Part shown: in pieces, positions 55,731 to 64,000 of the stretch | How positions within the stretch are numbered: position 1 is the stretch's first letter | How the letters are laid out: the number at the start of each line of letters is the position of its first letter | From: Flavobacteriaceae bacterium | GTDB lineage: Bacteria; Bacteroidota; Bacteroidia; Flavobacteriales; Flavobacteriaceae | DNA: 64,000 bases | Assembly (NCBI GenBank): GCA_018401115.1 | Contig: JAGYKX010000005.1 | Location: forward strand, 992,001 to 1,056,000 | Direction of reading: 5' to 3' | The notes under the pieces: generated by a model | What the model was told of the DNA's origin: nothing | What the model saw: the letters and a program-made list of their open reading frames with translations, nothing else | Databases searched by the model: none | Position numbers and translations under genes: made by a program

Positions 55731-57097
55731 AAATTAAAAAGAAAATACTCCTTTATTTTTCAGCGACTGTTATCGGACTAAATGCAGTTTCGCTCTCCAT
55801 TATTTTTATCCTGTTTTCGGAATACAGAGAAGAGCAATTTCAACAACAGCAGAAGGAAAAGATCCAAACTACGATCAAGCTTATCGAAAGGATAAAACAA
55901 GAAAGTGCCACCATTTCCTATTTGATAGACCAGCAGGACATCAATGACTTTTATGATGAAAAGTTACTCGTTTACGATTCAAAGAAAAATTTGATTTTTA
56001 CCAGCCTGGACAGCCTGGACATTGACAAAGCTGAAAGTACGCTCAACAAGCTTTCACCCACCTATGATTGGATAGAAACCAAAGAAGAGGAATATGATTT
56101 GATAGGCATTTATTTAGAGCACAACAAGCAAAGTTACTATGCAGTAAGTAAAGCCTATGATGCTTTTGGGTACGATAAACTATATTTTTTACTAAATGTG
56201 CTCAACGGGATTTTCCTCTTTACCTGTGCAACTGTAATTTTGATGTCCAATTACCTGGCTAACATCATTTCCAAACCCCTCACGGTATTGGCAGACAAGC
56301 TAAACCAATATGACCTAAGCAAAGAAAATGTCAATGAATTGGAAGTAGAAACCTCTTCTTATGAACTAAATCAATTAACGAAGCGGTTCAATCAATTGCT
56401 AAATAGAACAAATGAGGCATTTGTATTTCAGAAGCATACCATTCACCATATCTCCCATCAACTGAAAACCCCGATAGCCGTTTTGGTTTCTGAACTTGAA
56501 AGAATTATGCGTTTTCCAGAAATTGGTAAAGCAAAGCCAGAAATTGAGGCCCAAGTCAACAAAGCAAAATCATTAGGCAGTACCATCAATGTATTGCTGG
56601 AAATCTCAAAAATTGAATCGGGACAGCAAATAGAAAAACAAGCTTTGCGAATTGATGAATTATTCTTTGATGTCATAGAAGAGATAAACGCCGTGAATCC
56701 TGATTTCCATTTTGACATAAATTACATGCCAAGTGAGATAAATGAAAGTAGATTGATTGTCAATGCCAATCCGATCCTCATCATTCAAGCGGTTCATAAC
56801 TTATTATCGAATGGTGTTGCTTACAGCAGTAATTCAAGGGTTGAAATTAATTTTAACAGTTTTTCAGACAGTGAACTAAAAATCCAAATTGCAAATTACG
56901 GCAAGCCTATTTCTCCAGCAGAAGAAAATTTTCTTTTCAATCACTTTTTTAGAGGTGAAAATAGTCGAGGAAAAGTTGGTTTTGGTCTTGGGCTAGTATT
57001 AACCAAGAAGATTTTAGAACTTTCCGCTTCCTCGATCAGTTATTCGAATCCGGCTCCCAACTACAATGTCTTTGAGCTTACCTTTCGTTTAAGCTAA
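55727..57097 (+). CDS. Sensor histidine kinase of the efflux locus
   Basis: 456 residues. Membrane helices at ~8-30 and ~158-178 enclose a ~125-residue sensor domain. A HAMP-like stretch (~180-232) leads to HisKA with His244 in HHISHQLKTPIAVLV, then the HATPase (N box HNLLSNGVAYS; GFGLGLVLTKKILELS). ATGA overlap with the regulator gene. The efflux genes follow after 70 bases, so this pair probably senses a compound exported by the pump. Confidence 0.94.
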   Translation: MKIKKKILLYFSATVIGLNAVSLSIIFILFSEYREEQFQQQQKEKIQTTIKLIERIKQESATISYLIDQQDINDFYDEKLLVYDSKKNLIFTSLDSLDIDKAESTLNKLSPTYDWIETKEEEYDLIGIYLEHNKQSYYAVSKAYDAFGYDKLYFLLNVLNGIFLFTCATVILMSNYLANIISKPLTVLADKLNQYDLSKENVNELEVETSSYELNQLTKRFNQLLNRTNEAFVFQKHTIHHISHQLKTPIAVLVSELERIMRFPEIGKAKPEIEAQVNKAKSLGSTINVLLEISKIESGQQIEKQALRIDELFFDVIEEINAVNPDFHFDINYMPSEINESRLIVNANPILIIQAVHNLLSNGVAYSSNSRVEINFNSFSDSELKIQIANYGKPISPAEENFLFNHFFRGENSRGKVGFGLGLVLTKKILELSASSISYSNPAPNYNVFELTFRLS

Positions 57098-57107
57098 TCT
57101 TTATCTG

Positions 57108-57144
57108 TTTTAAGGTCATTTTAAGGCGGATAGCTTCACTTTTG
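57108..57144 (+). promoter_or_regulatory. Adaptor-gene promoter with tandem regulator boxes
   Basis: TTTTAAGG occurs at 57108-57115 and 57119-57126, exactly 11 bases apart, the spacing of OmpR/PhoB-type half sites. CACTTTTG (57137-57144) is a near-perfect -7 element (first T replaced by C). The adaptor ATG is at 57168. Confidence 0.65.
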
Positions 57145-57167
57145 CAGCCTAAATAAAGGCTTAGTAT

Positions 57168-58280
57168 ATGATGAAGTATCCTGTAATTTCTTTTGCCATT
57201 TTAGCTGTGGCTTTATTAGGCTCGTGCTCTTCGGAAAAAAAAGACGAAAAGAGAGCAACCGAAACGTATAAGGTAATCAGCCCAATTGTTAAAGATACCG
57301 TTTATACGAACGAGTATATCGCAGAGATAAATGCCTTTCAGAACATAGAAATTCATACAAGGGTAGATGGATTCCTTGAGGATATCCACGTTGATGAGGG
57401 GCAGTATGTGAAAAAAGGACAGCTCCTTTTTACCATTAGCAGCCAAGCATACGTGCAGGAAGTTCAAAAGGCCACGGCCTCAATACAATCAGCAGTCGCT
57501 GAATTGAAGTCGGCAGAAATTGAGTTGGCAAATACCGAAAAACTACTGGCCAAGAATATCATTGCCGATACCGAGTTGGAAGTGGTAAAGGCCGAAGTTG
57601 AAGCACTGAAGGCTAAAGTAGCAGAAGCCCAGACAGATGAAAATCAGGCGAAGCTCAACCTTTCTTTTGCCCAACTCAAAGCACCTTATGACGGTTTTAT
57701 CAACCGCATTCCTTACAAAACCGGAAGCCTGGTAGATGAAGGCACATTGCTTACCACCATATCCAATAACCATGAGGTGTTCGCCTACTTCAATGTTTCA
57801 GAAGGAGATTACTTGGATTATGTGGTTAGCTCAGAAGAAGGGAAACCGAAGGAAGTTTTATTGATGCTGGCAAATAACACTTTATACCCTCATAAAGGCT
57901 TTATAGAAACCACGGCAAGCGAGTTTGATAGAAATACAGGAACCATTGCTTTCAGAGCAAAATTTCCAAATCCTGATAACCTCCTAAAGCATGGCGCATC
58001 AGGGAAAATACTGGTGAATACACCACTCAAAAATGCCCTGCTGATTCCCCAAAAATCCACCTTCGACCAGCAAGAAAATCTCTGTGTCTTTGTGGTTGAT
58101 AACGAAGGCAAGGTTCGCATCCAAACAATTGCCCCTTCCGTAAGATTGCCCAAGCTGTTTGTGGTAAGCTCAGGCATTTCTAGCGAGGATAAAATCATCT
58201 ACGAAGGTGTACAACTGGTAAAAGAAGGAGATGTGATTATTCCTGAAATGGTTTCATTTTCTGAAGTAATTAACCAATAG
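57168..58280 (+). CDS. RND efflux periplasmic adaptor (MFP) lipoprotein
   Basis: 370 residues. Lipobox ALLGSC (Cys20). Then lipoyl/hairpin domains: EIHTRVDGFLEDIHVDEGQYVKKGQLLFTI (~63-92, in two short runs), a coiled-coil hairpin (~105-170) rich in Ala/Glu, LKAPYDGFINRI, and a beta-barrel C-terminal part. It joins the inner-membrane pump to the outer-membrane factor. First gene of the adaptor-pump-factor operon; the pump gene follows 13 bases later. Confidence 0.94.
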   Translation: MMKYPVISFAILAVALLGSCSSEKKDEKRATETYKVISPIVKDTVYTNEYIAEINAFQNIEIHTRVDGFLEDIHVDEGQYVKKGQLLFTISSQAYVQEVQKATASIQSAVAELKSAEIELANTEKLLAKNIIADTELEVVKAEVEALKAKVAEAQTDENQAKLNLSFAQLKAPYDGFINRIPYKTGSLVDEGTLLTTISNNHEVFAYFNVSEGDYLDYVVSSEEGKPKEVLLMLANNTLYPHKGFIETTASEFDRNTGTIAFRAKFPNPDNLLKHGASGKILVNTPLKNALLIPQKSTFDQQENLCVFVVDNEGKVRIQTIAPSVRLPKLFVVSSGISSEDKIIYEGVQLVKEGDVIIPEMVSFSEVINQ

Positions 58281-58293
58281 AAAAGGAGTAAAA

Positions 58294-61200
58294 ATGAATA
58301 TCATAAACCGCCCGATACTGGCCATTGTCATCTCCTTGATTATCGTTTTTCTAGGAGTTTTGTCCTTATTACGCCTGCCTATGACGTTATTTCCTTCTGT
58401 AGCTCCACCAACCGTTAGCGTGGAAGTAGAATATCAGGGAGCCAATGCAGAAACCGTTATGAAGGCTGCTGTAGAGCCACTAGAGCGTGCTATAAATGGA
58501 GTGCCCAACATGAAATACATGACTAGCGATGTGGGCAATGATGGTGTAGGCATAGTGAGGGTTGTCTTCGAAACCGGAACAGATATTAATGTTGCAGCAG
58601 TAAACGTTCAGAACCGAATCACCGATGTGATGGGGAAACTGCCTCCTGAGGTAATCAAAAAAGGGGTTCTAATCGGAAAAGAAACCAATGCTATTCTGAT
58701 GTACTTAAATATTTTCAGCAATGACCCTGAATTATCAGAACGATTCATTCACAACTTTGCAGATTTAAACATTCTTTCTGAATTAAAGAGAATAAAAGGA
58801 GTAGGCTACGCCAACATTTTGGGAAATAAGGAATATGCCATGCGAATTTGGCTCAAGCCCGATAAAATGCTCGCGTACGATATAGCTGCAGATGATATCC
58901 TCGATGCATTGGAAGAACAAAACCTCGAGGCCTCCCCCGGTAAAATAGGCGAAAACTCAGAACGGTCATCCAATTCTAGCCTGCAATATGTACTGCGGTA
59001 TAAAGGCAGGTTCAAAACGGTGAAGGAGTATGAAAATATACCTCTAAAATCAAGTTCGGAAGGCCAAATTTTGAGGATTAAGGATGTTGCCGAACTGGAA
59101 TTTAGTTCCGAGTACTTTGACGTAGAGGCAAAGTTTAACGGTAAACCCGCCGCTTCTATCATTCTGAAACAGCTTCCAGGTTCAAATGCCAAAGAAGTGA
59201 TAGATAATGTCAAGATAAGAATGGAAGAGTTGAAAGGGTCTATGTTCCTTGAAGACATGGACTATGAAGTAAGCTACGACATTTCCCGTTTTATGGATGC
59301 CTCCATCCATGAAGTGATTAAAACCTTTATTGAAGCTCTGCTGCTGGTGACATTGGTAGTCTTTGTATTCCTCCAAAATTGGAGAGCTACAATCATTACA
59401 GGCTTAGCTGTTCCTGTTTCTATTGTGGGCACTTTCTTCTTCATGCAGTTTTTGGGGTTTTCTCTAAACCTGATTACCCTCTTCGCCTTGGTTGTTGTAA
59501 TTGGTATTGTGGTGGACAATGCCATTGTGGTTGTAGAAGCCGTACATGCCAAAATGGAGCATTCAAAAATGGGAGCGAAGCAGGCAACAGAAGCCGCCAT
59601 GAAGGAGATCAGTGGGGCAATTATAGCCATTACTTTGGTAATGTCTGCTGTGTTTATTCCTGTAGCTTTTATGAGTGGGCCAGCAGGGATTTTCTTTCGA
59701 CAGTTCTCACTTACCATGGCTATTGCCATTGTCCTTTCAGGAGTTGTGGCACTTACGCTTACCCCAGCTCTATGTGTTTTACTGATGAAACATTCTGAAC
59801 ACTCAAAGCAAACATTCCTTACAAAATTTTTCTCTGGCTTTAATAACTGGTATGGAAGTTTGGAGGGTAAATATAAAAACCTGCTGGAAAAGATTGTAAA
59901 TAGAAGAATTGTGACATGGTTGGTTTTACTCTTTTTTGTTGCAGGCACAGGTATTTTCGGAAATATATTGCGTACAGGTTTTATCCCAAACGAAGACCAG
60001 GGCATATTTTATATCAATGTGCTTACGCCACCGGGTTCCACTTTGGAGCGAACAAAAAAAGTGGTTGATGCTATTGCTAAGGAAGCAAAAACTGTAGAAG
60101 AGATTGAAAGCGTGTCTTCCCTGTCCGGCACCAATGTATTGTCTGACGGTACTGGTGCAACCTACGGAAGCTTTTTGATCAACCTGAAAGAATGGAGCCA
60201 GAGAAGTGCCTCTGTGAGCGATATAATTCAGGAACTCAAAGGAAAACTTCACCATATAAAAGATGCCGAAATCGACTTTTTCCCTCCACCGGCCGTACCG
60301 GGATATGGTAACGCCAGTGGATTTGAAGTGAAACTGTTGGATAAAACAGGCAGAGACGACCTGAAAGAGATGGAAGGCGTCACCATGAAGTTTGTGGAGG
60401 ATTTGGAAGCTCGTCCCGAAATCGCTAACTGCTTTACCATTTTCAATGCCAGTATTCCTCAATATATCCTCAACGTAGATTATGATAAAGCTGCACAAAA
60501 AGGGGTTACGGTGAGCAATGCTATGAGCACTCTCTCTACGCTTGTAGGTAGCGAATACGCTTCTAGTTTCATCAAATTTGGAAAGACCTACAAGGTGATG
60601 GTGCAGGCACTGCCCGAATACAGGGCCAACCCTGATGATATTTTGAAGTTTACCGTGAAAAATGACAGAGATGAAATGGTTCCGCTATCCACCTTTATCA
60701 CCTTGGAAAAGTCTTACGGGGTGGATCAAATCACCAGATATAATATGTACAACTCTGCCGAATTGAACGGTGAACTAGCTACCGGATTTAGTAGCGGTGA
60801 AGCGCTTAAGGCAGTGATGGAAGTGGCCCGCGAAAAATTACCGAGAGGTTATGACATCGCCTGGTCAGGAATATCTTATGATGAGGCCAATGCTGGCAAT
60901 GAGGGGATCATCATCTTCTTTATCTGCTTGCTTTTCATTTACCTGATTCTTGCTGGTCAGTATGAAAGTTTCCTCTTGCCCTTACCTGTGATTCTTTCAT
61001 TACCGATAGGGATTTTCGGTGCCTTCCTCTTGCTGTTGGTACTTGGTTTGGAAAACAACATCTATGCTCAAATAGCCATGATCATGTTGATTGGAATATT
61101 GGGCAAGAATGCTATCCTGATTGTAGAGTTTGCTGCACAGAAACACAGTGAGGGTAGCACGGCCCTGGAAGCCGCTATTGAAGGTGCCAAACTGCGTTTA

Positions 61201-61437
61201 AGACCCATCTTAATGACTTCTTTCGCCTTTATGGCAGGATTGATCCCGCTTGTCATTGCCACTGGAGCAGGGGCTATGGGAAACAGAACGATAGGCACGG
61301 CTGCATTTGGCGGAATGCTGTTTGGGACCATTTTTGGGGTAATCATTATACCAGGACTTTACTTAATCTTTGCCAGAATATCTGAGAAATTCAGTGCCAA
61401 TAGAAAAGAAGAAGGCCCATTTACAGAAACATTGTAA
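58294..61437 (+). CDS. RND family efflux pump, HAE-1 type
   Basis: 1047 residues, AcrB/MexB length. 12 membrane helices with two large periplasmic loops. Helix 4 motif: IGIVVDNAIVVVEAV; Asp408 is the first of the AcrB Asp pair, and Asn409 replaces the second, a variant common in Bacteroidota. The Lys of helix 10 is in GILGKNAILIVEF. Substrates are probably hydrophobic drugs, bile-type compounds or dyes, not metals. Coupled to the next gene by a TAATG overlap. Confidence 0.94.
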   Translation: MNIINRPILAIVISLIIVFLGVLSLLRLPMTLFPSVAPPTVSVEVEYQGANAETVMKAAVEPLERAINGVPNMKYMTSDVGNDGVGIVRVVFETGTDINVAAVNVQNRITDVMGKLPPEVIKKGVLIGKETNAILMYLNIFSNDPELSERFIHNFADLNILSELKRIKGVGYANILGNKEYAMRIWLKPDKMLAYDIAADDILDALEEQNLEASPGKIGENSERSSNSSLQYVLRYKGRFKTVKEYENIPLKSSSEGQILRIKDVAELEFSSEYFDVEAKFNGKPAASIILKQLPGSNAKEVIDNVKIRMEELKGSMFLEDMDYEVSYDISRFMDASIHEVIKTFIEALLLVTLVVFVFLQNWRATIITGLAVPVSIVGTFFFMQFLGFSLNLITLFALVVVIGIVVDNAIVVVEAVHAKMEHSKMGAKQATEAAMKEISGAIIAITLVMSAVFIPVAFMSGPAGIFFRQFSLTMAIAIVLSGVVALTLTPALCVLLMKHSEHSKQTFLTKFFSGFNNWYGSLEGKYKNLLEKIVNRRIVTWLVLLFFVAGTGIFGNILRTGFIPNEDQGIFYINVLTPPGSTLERTKKVVDAIAKEAKTVEEIESVSSLSGTNVLSDGTGATYGSFLINLKEWSQRSASVSDIIQELKGKLHHIKDAEIDFFPPPAVPGYGNASGFEVKLLDKTGRDDLKEMEGVTMKFVEDLEARPEIANCFTIFNASIPQYILNVDYDKAAQKGVTVSNAMSTLSTLVGSEYASSFIKFGKTYKVMVQALPEYRANPDDILKFTVKNDRDEMVPLSTFITLEKSYGVDQITRYNMYNSAELNGELATGFSSGEALKAVMEVAREKLPRGYDIAWSGISYDEANAGNEGIIIFFICLLFIYLILAGQYESFLLPLPVILSLPIGIFGAFLLLLVLGLENNIYAQIAMIMLIGILGKNAILIVEFAAQKHSEGSTALEAAIEGAKLRLRPILMTSFAFMAGLIPLVIATGAGAMGNRTIGTAAFGGMLFGTIFGVIIIPGLYLIFARISEKFSANRKEEGPFTETL

Positions 61438-62873
61438 TGAATTTAAGAATGAAGAAGTATCAAGTTTTTTTAATAGGCATATCCATTCTAATGATAAGTA
61501 GTTGCAAGACGCTAGATACAGGTTTGCAGGTGCGAAACCAAGAAATACCATCCACCTTTCAAGACAGCTCAGATACAACGAGTATCGCAGATGTCAATTG
61601 GCAAACCTATTTTAATGATGCCTATTTAGTGGGCTTAATTAACACCGCACTTGTAAACAACTACGATTTACAAATGGCATTTCAAAGAGTTGAAGCCGTT
61701 CGCTCAGAGGTCATGTTTGCCAATGGAAGGCTTTTACCAACTGTTGATGGTGCTGCATGGGCAGCCCAGGAACGAGCAGCTGAATATTCCGTTGATTGGG
61801 CTGGAAATGAAGGAGGTACCTTTCTATCGGGAGACCCCTTGAGACCCACTTATAATGATTATTACCTCGGGATAGTCAGTAGTTGGGAAATAGATGTTTG
61901 GGGCAAACTTAAAAACAAAAAGAGAGCAGCCTTATCTAACTATCTGTCCAGTATAGAAGGCAGAAATTTTGTCATCTCAAATTTGGTGGCAGAAATAACC
62001 ATTCTTTATTACGAATTAATTGCCAACGACAATCAACTGGAGGTCATTCAACAAACCATAACTAAACAGGAAGAAGCCCTTGAGGTCGTTAAAGCTCGGA
62101 AAGAGGTTGGTCAAGCGAATGAGCTGGAGGTGCAACAGTTTCAGGCTCAACTATATGATTTGAAATCGCGGGAGCAAGAAACGCTGCAAGAAATAAAACT
62201 ACTTGAAAACAGCATTAATTTCTTGTTAGGCAGGTTTCCTCAACCGATAGAAAGAAATCGAGAAAATCTATTTGAGCAAATGCCGGAAACCCTGCGTGCA
62301 GGAATACCCTCACAGTTGTTGGCAAACAGACCCGATATTAGAGAGGCAGAGCTGCTCTTGCAAGCAAGTAAGTTTGACGTAATCAGTGCTAAAGCAGAGT
62401 TTTATCCCAGTTTTAATATTAATGCAGGTGTTGGTTTTAAAGCTTTTAATCCGGAGTTTCTGTTTATATCACCTGAGTCTATTGCCTATTCTGCGGTTGG
62501 TAGCCTGATAGCTCCATTAATTAATAGAAAAGCTATTAAGGCTGAGTTTAATTCAGCAAAAGCAAATCAATTGGAAGCCATGTATAATTACCAAAAAACG
62601 ATTCTAACGGGCTATGTTGAAGTGGCCAATGAGCTATCCAATATCGAATATTTACAAGAAATCAACAGCCTCAAGCAACAACAAATAGAAGTATTGATAC
62701 AATCAGTGGAAACATCTAGCGATTTGTACAGATATGGTCGAGCTACCTATTTAGAAGTTTTGTTGGCACAACAAAATTCTCTAGAAACACAATTGGAACT
62801 TATTAGTACCACAAAACGCCAACGTATTGCCACAGTTAATATTTACAAAGCATTGGGGGGCGGTTGGAGATAA
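61437..62873 (+). CDS. TolC/OprM-family outer-membrane factor lipoprotein
   Basis: 478 residues. Lipobox ISSC (Cys ~23). Two repeated helical-barrel halves, with VNWQTYFNDAYLVGLINTAL near the N-terminus and the coiled coil KQEEALEVVKARKEVGQANELEVQ in the middle. The conserved LLANRPDIREAELLL (second half) is characteristic of NodT/OprM-type factors. Its ATG overlaps the pump stop. With the adaptor and pump it completes the tripartite system. Confidence 0.94.
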   Translation: MNLRMKKYQVFLIGISILMISSCKTLDTGLQVRNQEIPSTFQDSSDTTSIADVNWQTYFNDAYLVGLINTALVNNYDLQMAFQRVEAVRSEVMFANGRLLPTVDGAAWAAQERAAEYSVDWAGNEGGTFLSGDPLRPTYNDYYLGIVSSWEIDVWGKLKNKKRAALSNYLSSIEGRNFVISNLVAEITILYYELIANDNQLEVIQQTITKQEEALEVVKARKEVGQANELEVQQFQAQLYDLKSREQETLQEIKLLENSINFLLGRFPQPIERNRENLFEQMPETLRAGIPSQLLANRPDIREAELLLQASKFDVISAKAEFYPSFNINAGVGFKAFNPEFLFISPESIAYSAVGSLIAPLINRKAIKAEFNSAKANQLEAMYNYQKTILTGYVEVANELSNIEYLQEINSLKQQQIEVLIQSVETSSDLYRYGRATYLEVLLAQQNSLETQLELISTTKRQRIATVNIYKALGGGWR

Positions 62874-63467
62874 CCTATGCTTTCATATTATCAAAACATG
62901 AAATAAAGTTATTTCTTAAACGAATTGTTCTTGAAATAATCCGCACACAAGTGTAAGCACATTTACAAACCGCTACAAACTCACCCACACATACCTAAGT
63001 TTGCAAAAGAGCTTCCACCTCTTCCATTCTGACAAAATTGAAAATGTTTACGGTTCACGAACACCTTTAAGAGCATGTTTAAAAATTATATTCTGTATGA
63101 ATCGGGTTTTTCAAAACTTTCAGCATAATTTCTTCAAATTACTTCTTGTTCATTTTTCCTTGATGAAAAACGAACCAAAAAATCAAGAAAATCCAATGCT
63201 TCCACCCACAATACCAGCCCGCCTCCCCGCTGGATTTTCAGGCAAACGCACTTGTTTCTTATTCAAATTCAGATAGTTATAAGAAATTTAAACAAGCTCT
63301 AAGTAAACAAGTATATTAAGTAAGTAATTAGAAAACTCTCGAACTCTTCTGAAAATAAAAAATTCCGCACCCACTCAAATCAAAACCAACAGACAATAAG
63401 ACAACAGAACATTAATATAGAAACTCAAAGTTGACAATGGTTTACAAGAACCATGGATAAGAGCACC
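62874..63467. other. Gene-poor stretch before the attC-like site
   Basis: 594 bases with no supportable gene. A plus-strand open frame at 63001-63276 has no start in context and no protein-like composition. Poly-A/T runs and short repeats (ACAAG, CACCCAC) are present. It looks like decayed cassette or IS DNA; no terminator is evident after the outer-membrane factor. Confidence 0.5.
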
Positions 63468-63542
63468 AGCTGCCAACAATGTATAAGCGATAATTGCTCG
63501 TAACCTCGCAACTACGCTTATACCAACCGTTGTGCGGCAGCT
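63468..63542. repeat. attC-like folded recombination site
   Basis: 75 nt with nested inverted arms. AGCTGCC (63468) pairs with GGCAGCT (63536), ACAA (63476) with TTGT (63530), and GTATAAGCG (63481) with CGCTTATAC (63515); asymmetric unpaired bases lie between the arms and the apical loop is 25 nt. This is the layout of integron attC sites. The boxes do not match the canonical RYYYAAC/GTTRRRY exactly. Confidence 0.6.
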
Positions 63543-63567
63543 AAAGTCTCGTTCATCAATTTTAATT

Positions 63568-63599
63568 GTTTCTATATTTAGAAACTTTTACTATCTTTG
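63568..63599 (+). promoter_or_regulatory. Promoter and operator of the toxin-antitoxin cassette
   Basis: GTTTCTA-TATT-TAGAAAC (63568-63585) is a perfect 7-bp inverted repeat with 4-nt spacer. TATCTTTG (63592-63599) is a perfect -7 element. Binding by the antitoxin for autoregulation is likely. Confidence 0.65.
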
Positions 63600-63621
63600 C
63601 TAAGTTAAATAAGGACAACGT

Positions 63622-63959
63622 ATGAGGTACTTCGAGACAAAATTTTTAGACGATGCAAAGAAGTTTTTAAAGACCCTTCAGCCTAAAACTGCCAAAAAAG
63701 TATTTTACAACATTGACCTTGCTGAACAGACAAATGACCAAAAATTTTTAAGAAACTCAAAAATGACATTTGGGAGTTTCGGACAAAATACGCAGGACTT
63801 CAAATACGACTTCTTGCATTTTGGGACAAGACCGACAATAAAGAAACTTTGGTAATAGCAACCCACGGTTTTATAAAAAAGGTTGACAAAGTTCCGACAA
63901 AAGAGATTGACCGCACAGTAAGATTAAAGGATAAATATTTTGAACATAAAATTAAATGA
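63622..63959 (+). pseudogene. RelE/HigB-like toxin gene with a one-base frameshift
   Basis: Starts MRYFETKFLDDAKKFLKTLQ, an expected beginning for Gp49/RelE-like toxins. Near 63742-63750 the frame breaks: the first frame ends after 77 residues. The other frame, from 63750, reads KKLKNDIWEFRTKYAGLQIR, then LLAFWDKTDNKETLVIATHG, and ends at TGA 63957, the expected remainder. One T missing from a T-run (five instead of six) explains it. The total length would be ~112 residues. It could also be a sequencing error. Confidence 0.8.
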
Positions 63960-63960
63960 T

Positions 63961-64000
63961 ATGGCAACTAAAGAAATGAAAACATCAACGCTTGCCGAAA
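63961..64000 (+). CDS. Antitoxin gene start (partial, cut by window edge)
   Basis: ATG one base after the toxin stop; only MATKEMKTSTLAE is visible. Position directly downstream of a HigB-like toxin predicts an XRE-family antitoxin, but the helix-turn-helix is outside the window. Confidence 0.55.
   Translation, partial: MATKEMKTSTLAE

Noticed and set aside
59274..60005. 243-codon antisense frame in the RND pump
   Set aside because: Entirely inside the pump gene; sequence is Ile/Thr/Ala noise from complementary membrane codons.
63001..63276. 91-codon plus-strand frame between efflux operon and attC-like site
   Set aside because: TTG start without promoter, odd composition, no family; taken as chance or decayed DNA.
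1..64000. CRISPR array or replication origin
   Set aside because: No regularly spaced direct repeats of CRISPR type and no dnaA-box cluster were found by reading.

Overview
The window is chromosomal DNA of a member of the Bacteroidota, most likely family Flavobacteriaceae. The evidence is AT-rich DNA, promoters of the Bacteroidota type (TTG about 19 nt upstream of TAnnTTTG) in front of several genes, no clear Shine-Dalgarno sequences, and the gene content: a DUF5916 outer-membrane protein, a TonB receptor with an N-terminal regulatory domain, two ExbD genes beside one ExbB, a LytTR regulator and an alpha-L-fucosidase. The species cannot be named from sequence alone.

Layout. 1-3255: 3' end of polA facing a DUF5916 protein. 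3393-7677: translation block rplM-rpsI, rpsB-tsf, pyrH-frr, followed by an RND/MMPL exporter, asnS and rpoN (to 13084). 13145-15480 (minus): ExbB, a small membrane protein and two ExbD, the motor for TonB-type transport. 15560-23248 (minus): tRNA-Ser, ansA-type asparaginase, tatD, sucB and sucA of the 2-oxoglutarate dehydrogenase complex, and a secreted amidohydrolase. 23315-26844: galE, a sugar aminotransferase and waaA, all cell-surface glycan genes. 26876-32312: an MFS sugar porter and a glycerol locus with divergent glpD-glpK and a DeoR-type regulator. Behind glpK lies a scar of the glycerol facilitator gene glpF that keeps only both protein ends. 32367-33936: tRNA-Leu and an M20 peptidase.

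34366-38849 (minus) is a signalling locus: a CheY-like receiver, then H-NOX, a three-PAS histidine kinase, an Hpt protein, a lone receiver and a LytTR response regulator. It reads as a nitric-oxide-sensing phosphorelay. 38948-42460 holds a cyclase, hemW, ruvC, a TonB-C-like small protein and a DUF456 protein. 42673-51997 is an accessory glycan region: TonB receptor, GH109-like oxidoreductase, sugar nucleotidyltransferase plus NahK-like kinase, LpxR-like protein, an isolated plug-domain protein, GH29 fucosidase and a Kazal-domain lipoprotein.

From about 53380 to the right edge the DNA looks like an acquired island. A truncated zinc-ribbon gene is followed by a tyrosine recombinase with a palindromic candidate recombination site just downstream. 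Next comes a two-component system driving a complete tripartite RND efflux operon (adaptor, pump, outer-membrane factor), with a tandem 11-bp-period operator in front of the adaptor gene. After a gene-poor stretch there is a 75-nt attC-like folded site followed by a toxin-antitoxin cassette whose toxin gene is frameshifted. The recombinase, the attC-like site and the TA cassette together suggest an integron-like element.
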